Shown one piece after another: positions 56,817-64,000 of a stretch of 64,000 nt of DNA (positions are counted from its first letter, which is position 1; each line of letters begins with the position of its first letter). The notes under the pieces are model-generated. The model had not been told where the DNA came from, made no database searches, and saw only the letters and a list, made by a program, of their open reading frames with translations. Source of the stretch: Dryococelus australis (Eukaryota > Arthropoda > Insecta > Phasmatodea > Phasmatidae); the NCBI GenBank assembly GCA_029891345.1, contig CM056998.1:173128332-173192331 (forward strand). Direction: 5' to 3'. Both the position numbers and the translations under genes were made by a program.

Positions 56817-57293
56817 TTAAAGTTCCACCTGCTTGGAGACTTTTCCCGCGCAAGACCTGTAAGGGAGACTCTTCCACGCTCATCAAGTGCACCATCGCCG
56901 CTAAGCGCAAGCCTATGAACTAGCGTGCAGTGTTCTTGTCGCACTGCGAGAACCAGTAGGACTTTCAGAGATGATCTCATTATTTTACTGGTAGAAATTC
57001 AGTAGGAAGTTTCAATGCAGTGTCCTAAGTAATTTTATGTGTTTCTCAACCATATATTCTGAAATACAGAGTTTTGAAAAAGCCGTTTTTAATTAATTTG
57101 GAGTGCTCTGAAATTGTGTTTATAATGTGTGCAACGTCGTAAAAGTAATCTACAGGCAAAGTCTAAATGTGTGTTCTATTCGTAGATCAGCACATTTGAC
57201 GCACGTTTAATAGTTTCGCAGAAAAACGTGGATATCAAACATACTGCTACGCAGTCCGAGTGCAAGGCAGACGGGCCCCTTAATAAGCATACA
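56817..57293 (+). mobile_element. TTAA-flanked MITE, copy 3 (477 bp)
   Basis: Left TTAAAGTTCCACCTGCTTGG, right GGCAGACGGGCCCCTTAA. Inverted relative to copies 1 and 2, with matching core blocks ATCGCCGCTAAGCGCAAG, GACTTTCAGAGATGATCTC, CAATGCAG and GTGTTCTATTCGTAGATC. The central palindrome of copy 1 appears here as an imperfect AATTTGGAGTGCTCTGAAATT-like dyad. Confidence 0.85.
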
Positions 57294-57299
57294 TTATTG

Positions 57300-59955
57300 T
57301 GCTTGTAAGACATCACGGCTCGGTTCTGGTCCCCGCTTAGCAAGCCAAATCTGTGAAGAGTGGGTAGGAGGCTGCTGGGTTGAATGCAAGGGGAGGTTCA
57401 CAGTTTCTTTAGAGAATTATTACTATTATCTATTTTAACGTTATCCAAAATTGGAATTCATATTACTCAAAATTTCGGTCGAAGGCTAACCGTGTACAAT
57501 GACAAGCAAATTTCCCCACTTTCTGTAATAAATTTATGCTCCCGACACAACATACACTGTAAATTAGTTTTTTTGTACCAACCAAGGTAGATGAAGGCCA
57601 CTCACTCGTCGGAGACAGTTTCCATCTCCGGAGATAATTTTTTGCAGTTTTATTTACGCATATGTTTAGTTTCTGATCTCTTTCGAAGCGTACTATATTA
57701 TATAACTTCCATTTCTCGTAGTGGTATATTTAGTATTTTAGTGTTGTTTCAGCGAACAGCCAATATGATTAAGATTGGTTGGGTGTGTCCACAAATTTTG
57801 CATGGTGAATTATATTTAGATCGGGGCGAATACTTTGCTTTTCGAATTTTTTTTTATATTTTAAGCTCAGAGGCCAAGATGAGTTAATTTTTCCTATACG
57901 ATGGGAGGTCATTTTCTTCCTTTGCTCATATTATCTCAAATATCCTGGGTTATGAAACTTTTCTGGACCACAGACTCTGCAAGTGACCATTGACACCTCG
58001 CGAGCTTAAATCGTCGATCATTTCAAGGTGCAGTGCAACGAACAGACACTTTATATATTCAAATATTAACAATAAATTTAAATTACTCTAGTAAGCTCAA
58101 ATAAAAAAATTACCAATTTATACAGTTCTCCTTGATGTTGCATTCGAATAAAGAAGATTGTTAAAACCAACTGTAGATAGCCGCAGTTCCTTAGATAGGT
58201 GTTATGGACTGCGGTTCATCTCTTGTATAAATAAAGTTCACTGTTCATCAAAGTTTAAAACCCACAGCGATCTAAGATTACACTAGACTACTTTGCATAA
58301 ATATTTTTTTCCACTGAGCTTAGATGAAAGTTAACTTTAATTTGATCCGCCATATTTCATGGTATAACTATGGTAATCTAGTATCAATTTTTCCGAGTTT
58401 ACTGTAAACTAGTAAAGTTTTAGGTTATGCATTGAATACATCTTCTTATATAATACAAACACATGTTAAATTATGTTCAGTGTAACAATACAGTATTAAT
58501 TTTAGTTTATGTATAAAGAGTTTATTAAGAAAGTATTTTGTTGTAGAACACCTTTGGTTAAACTGGTTTTGAAGGTGTAATGTAAACGTTGAAGTTTGTG
58601 CACAGCGATTTCAAATCTATCTGATATTGAGAATTACCAGGAGGTTTATTTTCGCAATGTTGGTCTACCAGCTCGTTCTCCAGGAAATGTACTCCCGGAA
58701 ATAGATGCACAGGAGAAGTACAATAAAATAGAGTTGGTTTTACTGTTCACATGTCCATTTTTTTGTTTTCTGAAATACTGAAATATTATTCCTGCCATTC
58801 ACCAAATAAAGTGTAATAATTAGAGCCATGATTATTTCGCGGATTGAGTTGGCAGCAAGCTAGGCTGAACAGCCATCCATACATTAGAGACATTAACGTT
58901 TGCTTATTGGTTGCTGTGATCGAGTGAGGCTTCTGTACAGGTCTTTAAAAAACTCACTCACACTACTACCCCCTACTTATTACTAACTCACAGTTAAACG
59001 GGGCGTGTCAAAAGAACTGTTGTCCAATCACAACGTTAGGAGAAAAGAACTAGTGTTTTGGAGTCTACCTCGCCTCCGAATGAATTCGCGAAATACTCGT
59101 GGCTCTAGTAATAATACATATTTCCAGTTTTTCAAATAATTTGTATTCTGCTCCCTCTCATTGTGTTGTTACATTCTAAAGATGCAGAGAAAACCTCGCA
59201 CGATTAAACATAAATTTTAGGTTACGAAGGGGAAAAAAATATTTTTTTCGCTATGTAAACTTAAAAGATTCACAAAATTCCTAGTTTTCATGAAAACTTC
59301 TCTGCGTACATTCACAATAATATTCTTTCTGTCAATCAAAGATCCGTTTACAAAATCACTTCGCTATCAACCTAGGTTCAGTAAAACTTTGATAATTTAA
59401 TGTCTAGGCGCCTTTCTAAAAGCCAGATTTAGTTTAAACCCAGTTCATTCGTAGTCCAAAATCATTTGAACTGAGATCGTAACTGACTTTTATAGAAGGT
59501 GTGTACAACATGCAGAACTCATTTAAAAGTAGTTTACACACTAGTAAAGTGGTCAGGGAAGTACGATTTATATTGTATGTGAAATAATAATGCAAAATAT
59601 TTTATAAAACGTTAAAAAATATTGCTAGAATTCACTTATTTAATTCACAACTAATGTAATTAATTAAAGTAGTAATTGATTAATTAATAAAAATAGTAAT
59701 TAATAGAGTTAATCAATAAAATTATTAGTTAATAAAATTAATTATATTTTAAAATTAGTTGAATTATAACAGTATTAATTAATTTAAGTATTTTTATTGC
59801 GAAAATTTAGTTTCATTTTCTTTCTGTGTGCTTTGGTAAGTACACTTTGCAAGAATAACTTTGTCAAGTAGGGCAATCATTACAATTATTACTGAATGTT
59901 TGTAAAAATGAGTAATTTTAATGGTCTTGGCTGATGAAAGAATTATTTGACAGGA
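57300..59955. other. AT-rich sequence, no gene seen
   Basis: About 2.6 kb with anonymous short frames (57384, 57591, 58596) and a very AT-rich TTAAT-type low-complexity stretch at 59655-59790. Confidence 0.5.
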
Positions 59956-59962
59956 GCGGGGA

Positions 59963-60000
59963 GGGGAGAGCAGGTGAAGGTGGCAAGCTGTGGTTTCTAT
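59963..60000 (+). repeat. Solo GGGGAGAG-type end
   Basis: GGGGAGAGCAGGTGAAGGTG then GCAAGCTG resembles the left end at 22249 (GGGGAGAGCAAGGTTGAAGT, GGCTACTG). No opposite end found. Confidence 0.35.
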
Positions 60001-60214
60001 AACCTAAATAAGAGGAATGCGTTTAAAGTATAACTACAAAAGAGGGAAAAAGAAGGCATTTCAGTAGATTTTTCAAATACTTAAATAAGTAATTTTCTGA
60101 TCATTATTTCACAGTGTTCCAAAAAATATAAATTCCTTCTTTTGTACGCGATATATTCCGTAATTCTGTGAGTTTGGGTAGTGCTTGCTCTCCTTTTAGA
60201 AAAGTAATACGTAC

Positions 60215-60485
60215 CATGTAGTCGGGCGTGAGTGAAGATATTTGGACAGCTCTTAACATGGGGGTCTTGAGAGCCAGTTAGTTTGAAGCGAGGTAGGTAT
60301 GAGGCAAGCGACGGAATGCAATGGCGGGGGAAGCGGGAGATCCCCGAGAAAAGCCCGCCGACCAGAGGTATCGTCCAGCACGATCCTCGCATGCGAAAAT
60401 CCAGGAGCGACACCACCGGGAATCGAATCCGGTTCGCCTAGGTGGGAGGGGAGTAATTTGACCCCTAGACAACCGCGGGCCCCGC
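60215..60485 (-). mobile_element. tRNA-derived SINE, copy 6
   Basis: Minus-strand head GGGCCCGCGGTTGTCTAGGG (A-box) and GGATTCGATTCCC (B-box, 60418-60430). Full body with GTCGGCGGGCTTTTCTCGGG and tail GGCTCTCAAGACCCCCATGT, TAAGAGCTGTCC. Best-preserved copy of the family. Long antisense frames over it (111, 89, 152 codons) are SINE artefacts. Confidence 0.85.
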
Positions 60486-61440
60486 GTGCGGCTGGACTGC
60501 TTCTTATAAGTGGCCTTTCCACTTCTGTGTCCTCGAGTATTCTGTGCTCGTACTATGTATGGCAGTCGGAAAGAGCATCCGTGGTGGTTCAGCGATGTCC
60601 TCTGCCTACTCGGCCTTCCCTGCTCGTACCGAGTGAGCCTCCCGACATTGAGCGACCGTAGACGACTGCCTGTCGACCGCACATTGGGCCGTGGTCGGGC
60701 CCCGGGTGTCGGCGCCGCTGTCCTTGATGGCCGCAATCAACCCAGGGGCCCCGCCGAGGTACGGGCGCAATGCGGCGTCGCAGCAGGGGTTGCCGAGCAT
60801 AGGAATGCCCAATCTACCACCACCTCCCCACCCCCCCCCCCTCTCGTGACGCTCAGAGGAGTTGAGTAAACCAATTAGGCTAAGTAAGCAATTACTGGAA
60901 GTAACGAGAGAGTGCGCGTCAGGCGCGGCCGACGACTGAATATTCCGGCCGGCCGGGATGAGCTACCATGGTCTGCAGGGGTGCGGAGGGGGTTGGCGAA
61001 GAAGGAGAGGGGGTAGCGAGTAGGGCGGGGGGGATTGATGAGGCGCGAAGCCCTCTTGGGGTCGACGCGGCGTCCACGCGCCGGACGTAGATTGATGGGG
61101 TTTAATTTGGGAAATGAAGGCAGCCATCGGACGATAAATTTCGCTACTCCTCACCCCCATTCCCCTTCCCCGCACGTACACACGCATCCGCTATTCTTGC
61201 GTGGTGTTTGTCCGGGTAGACGCAACTTAACCCACCTCAGGGAAGTGCCCTCGTGGCTTTCAACCCCCTGAAACAACCCCCCGGCCGCTGTCTGACTTTT
61301 TGAACACGTCGTGGGGGAGCACATCCGAGAGAAGCGATCGCTAGTGTCAGTGGCGTTGGTTATTTGATATCTCGAGTGGTGAAAGAGGGAGGAAAAAAGG
61401 CGACAGAGGAGAAAAAAAATTCGAGAACAATTCGAATAAA
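60486..61440. other. CpG-rich block, no gene assigned
   Basis: Nearly 1 kb of GC-rich, CpG-rich sequence (for example GCCCCGGGTGTCGGCGCCGC near 60700) with C14 at 60828-60841, surrounded by AT-rich DNA. Several overlapping frames on both strands, none with a domain. Of all intervals here it is the most promising for a host promoter or exon, but I see no TATA box or decisive splice sites. Confidence 0.35.
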
Positions 61441-61450
61441 ACACCTCTTC

Positions 61451-61466
61451 TTTTTTTTTTTTTTTT
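61451..61466. repeat. T16 homopolymer
   Basis: A 16-base T run just after the CpG-rich block. Confidence 0.9.
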
Positions 61467-61780
61467 AATTAACACGCCGCCGGTGTCGCTGAAGGGTTTG
61501 ACAAAAGCAAAGCGCGTATGTTATTCCTTTCTAATGACACCTTGTGCAACGATCTATTGTCACTTTTACAAATAGAAAAGGGTAAGCCTGTTTTGTTTAT
61601 TTCCTGCGCAGTGGTGTAAACCCTCACATGAACTTATAAATGTTCTAAACGTCGAACCGCGATGTCATTTCAGCATAATTGATGCCTAGAGACACCACAT
61701 TTTCACGAAAAGAATTCACAACATTTTAGTTCAGATCCACTTTTGTTGCTGGATGGTATCCGTGTTACGCGTTTCAGGTG

Positions 61781-62841
61781 CACTGAGAAAAATGTTTTGT
61801 TGAATCAAACAAGATTTGTTTGGTACAACCAATTCATTTGTTTGTATAGGGGCAATGAAATATTTTGTTGCTGAAACCAGGTAATTTAGTTTTGTCTTAT
61901 TTCGTTGCCCCAAACTGTAAGATTTGGTTGGTGCAACTAAAGATTCGTTTGGCTAGACGTAGTTCAAACAGTTTGGGCCGATATAAAAAAACTTACAAGT
62001 TCGACCGAGTTAAGAACCTAGATCACCTGCGTCCGAGCGATACGCCTTAGTAATCTCAGCCAATGAGACAGCTGGTGATGCAGGAAAGCTTTTAAATAGA
62101 TATGCTTAAAAAAACTGAGCAACATGTATGTGCATACGAAAAATTATTTCAAGTTTCACAGCTTTGCTTGTCGGTTTCCAGTTGTATTGATTTATTTACG
62201 TGTTTACAGGATTGTTAAGCAGCAATAGATGCACTAACAAACACGGTCACTATCCGAATTGTCACAAAAAACACAAGCAAACTCTCGAGCTATATTTTCG
62301 ATCGAAGGCAGTTAAATGAGTGGCCAAACAAATATATACAATTGATAGAGATGATGGAAAATTGCGAACATTTTTTGAGTAAACATATCTTCTAGAACAC
62401 TCTAACTAGTTTATTCTTTCATGATTGGATCTACGAGGTTTTGGCTCGGTTAAGTTATCTGAAGACCAATCACGAAAGTTCTACCTTCCTCATTGGCCCA
62501 GTGATATCGGACAGTAGCTTCATACATGCATGGTAGCCAATAAGGAAATAAACTGTCGGACATGTGTGCAGTACGTTTAATCCTAGCAAATAGTCAACTT
62601 TTCCCGCGATAAACCATCATATCTAACAATTGATTCAACAAAATATTTAGTTGACAGTCTAATTTTTTTTTTTTTTGCCCAACACAGAAATTTTGTTTAT
62701 TGAAACGTGTATTTTGTTAGACGAACAAAAGTAATTTTGTTGCTTTTCAAATTTTGTTTGCTCGGCATATATTTTGTTAGGGCAAGTAAATGTATATTTG
62801 GCCCTTTATAAACGAATATTTTGTTCGTCTATCTCTCAGTG
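61781..62841. mobile_element. CACTGAGA-ended TIR element with subterminal repeats, ~1.06 kb
   Basis: Left CACTGAGAAAAATGTTTTGT, right CTATCTCTCAGTG (inverse CACTGAGAGATAG). Both flanks of the element carry many ATTTTGTT or AACAAAAT words in alternating sense (for example 61793, 61863, 62696, 62715, 62739, 62770, 62820), like transposase-binding subterminal repeats. The middle has no ORF of note. Superfamily unknown; a Kolobok- or hAT-like origin is possible but unproven. (GT)4(GC)4 adjoins the right end. Confidence 0.55.
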
Positions 62842-64000
62842 TGTGTGTGCGCGCGCGAACCACAGACGTACAGTTCTGAAGTTACCTAATTCTCACTGGG
62901 CAGTCAAGCAGGAATGGCTTTTAACAAAGACACGTTGCCAATAAGGCAAAGAAAACTGCTTGAACCTTTGTAGAGTGTTGAAACATAGCACGTGCGAAAA
63001 TCTTTTCGCGAAATTCGGGTGGCCCTACTTATGCGTCCTCTTTGTAGTTTTTGTAACGAGTAGATGGGAAAATGTTTGTTGGGAAAAGATTCCACGACAA
63101 GTTGTATTCCAAAACACTTTAGTTCAGAAACAGTTTCGACGTTGGGTCATCTGACTTATTACGCGTTTTACCTATCTGCTCGCGAATTACGAACAGTCAG
63201 TATCGGAGAAACTTAATCATTATTGGCTCATTCATATAGCAGTCTGTCTTCACACAATGGCAGGCGGCCAGTAGCCAAAGGAAGGCTGGAAGAGTTCACA
63301 TAAGATATTGAAACCTACACTCTAATTTTTTTTCTGTTCTTTAAAAAAAAATCCTTGGAATCTCAATTGCCAAGAAAATACTTTGTAAAACTACAAAAAA
63401 TGTTTTCTTGTAAAATCTGCAAAGCATATATTTGTAATGTTGAAAATCTTAGCCATGTATTACAACTTACATAATTGAGAATTGTACAATTAATAACAGC
63501 GAATAACTAAAAAAAAATTATATTTCAAAAAATAAATTCCGAACAAAAAAATATTATACTTTGTGGGTACGGAGATTAGAAGCTACACCCCACGCATTAT
63601 TAACCCTCAACCTTAAACACAAGACCAACTTTACTTACGAGCTTAGTACTTAACTTTTTAGTAAATATACCTGGAAGTACCTACAAAATATTAATGAAGT
63701 TAGTTGATTAAGAATAATACATTTATTTCATTTTAAGCGTTCTCTTAACCTAGGAAAATTACCATTTAATAAGTAATACGATAGGGGTTTAATTGAAATT
63801 GTCGTTTTATTATGATTGAGTTGTTTTAAGTGTTTTTGGTTAATTAAACTTGCAATACATTTATTCTTGCACGCAACTACACTTAGCATCATCCATAGTT
63901 TATATACAAACAGTTATATACGTTTTTACGTTGTTGAGTGTCCACCATTTTGCTGAGGCTCACGGACAGATGTCAGTATAGTACAAATATTTCTTAAGGC
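62842..64000. other. AT-rich sequence, no gene seen
   Basis: Opens with alternating GTGTGTGCGCGCGCG (62842-62857), a Z-DNA-prone tract. Otherwise only anonymous frames. Confidence 0.5.

Noticed and set aside
60278-60736. 152-codon minus frame and neighbours (60081-60661)
   Set aside because: They read across the tRNA-derived SINE; the peptide is the familiar SINE by-product.

Overview
This window is eukaryotic, intron/intergenic-type DNA from a large, AT-rich, repeat-loaded arthropod genome. It contains no intact multi-exon host gene, operon, rRNA or CRISPR array that I can support. A stick insect (Phasmatodea) is my best guess. The tRNA-derived SINE bodies near 14.1, 41.9, 43.1, 55.7 and 60.3 kb have frames reading like GDPRENPP..SG.VRHDSH, which I recall as spurious predicted proteins from Dryococelus australis. 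That is recollection, not a search result. Class II transposon remnants with insect-style pogo, Tc1 and DDE transposases fit this. Layout. 0-9 kb holds broken transposases: a pogo/Tigger C-terminus (672-1490, +), a DDE transposase C-terminus of the type often annotated DUF4817 (2738-3170, -) and a second pogo C-terminus (8578-8967, -). It also holds a CACTGT-ended cassette with a degenerate array and one arm of a 0.65 kb inverted repeat pair (5490-6136 and 53495-54150). 9-31 kb is dominated by a TIR MITE group with two cores (called A, about 420 bp, and B, about 235 bp) that share the terminus GGCTGTTCACGGTAAAG. It also carries three minisatellites (81 bp x 7, about 17 bp x many, 43 bp x 12), SINEs, several CpG-rich blocks and a possible 2.4 kb TIR element. 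32.9-36.3 kb is an LTR/Gypsy relic: two ~540 bp LTRs around a gag remnant joined almost directly to an integrase C-terminus, with the RT/RNase H part missing. 36.3-49.5 kb has more A/B MITEs, a Tc1-like HTH remnant, a 388 bp TIR element with a perfect 8 bp target duplication, a TTAA-flanked MITE, a 122 bp tandem duplication and a 38 bp x 10 array whose units each carry a tRNA A-box. 49.5-64 kb is mostly bland AT-rich sequence with two more TTAA MITEs, two SINEs, a CpG-rich block and a 1.06 kb CACTGAGA-ended element. Almost all open reading frames here are short, start without context and are explained by repeats. Pol III-type promoters in SINE heads, LTR promoters and one TATA/heat-shock-like site at 23.7-23.8 kb are the only regulatory signals I can point to. 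The elements do not form a pathway. The window is best read as layered transposon insertions, nested and mutually interrupting, with amplified tandem arrays between them.
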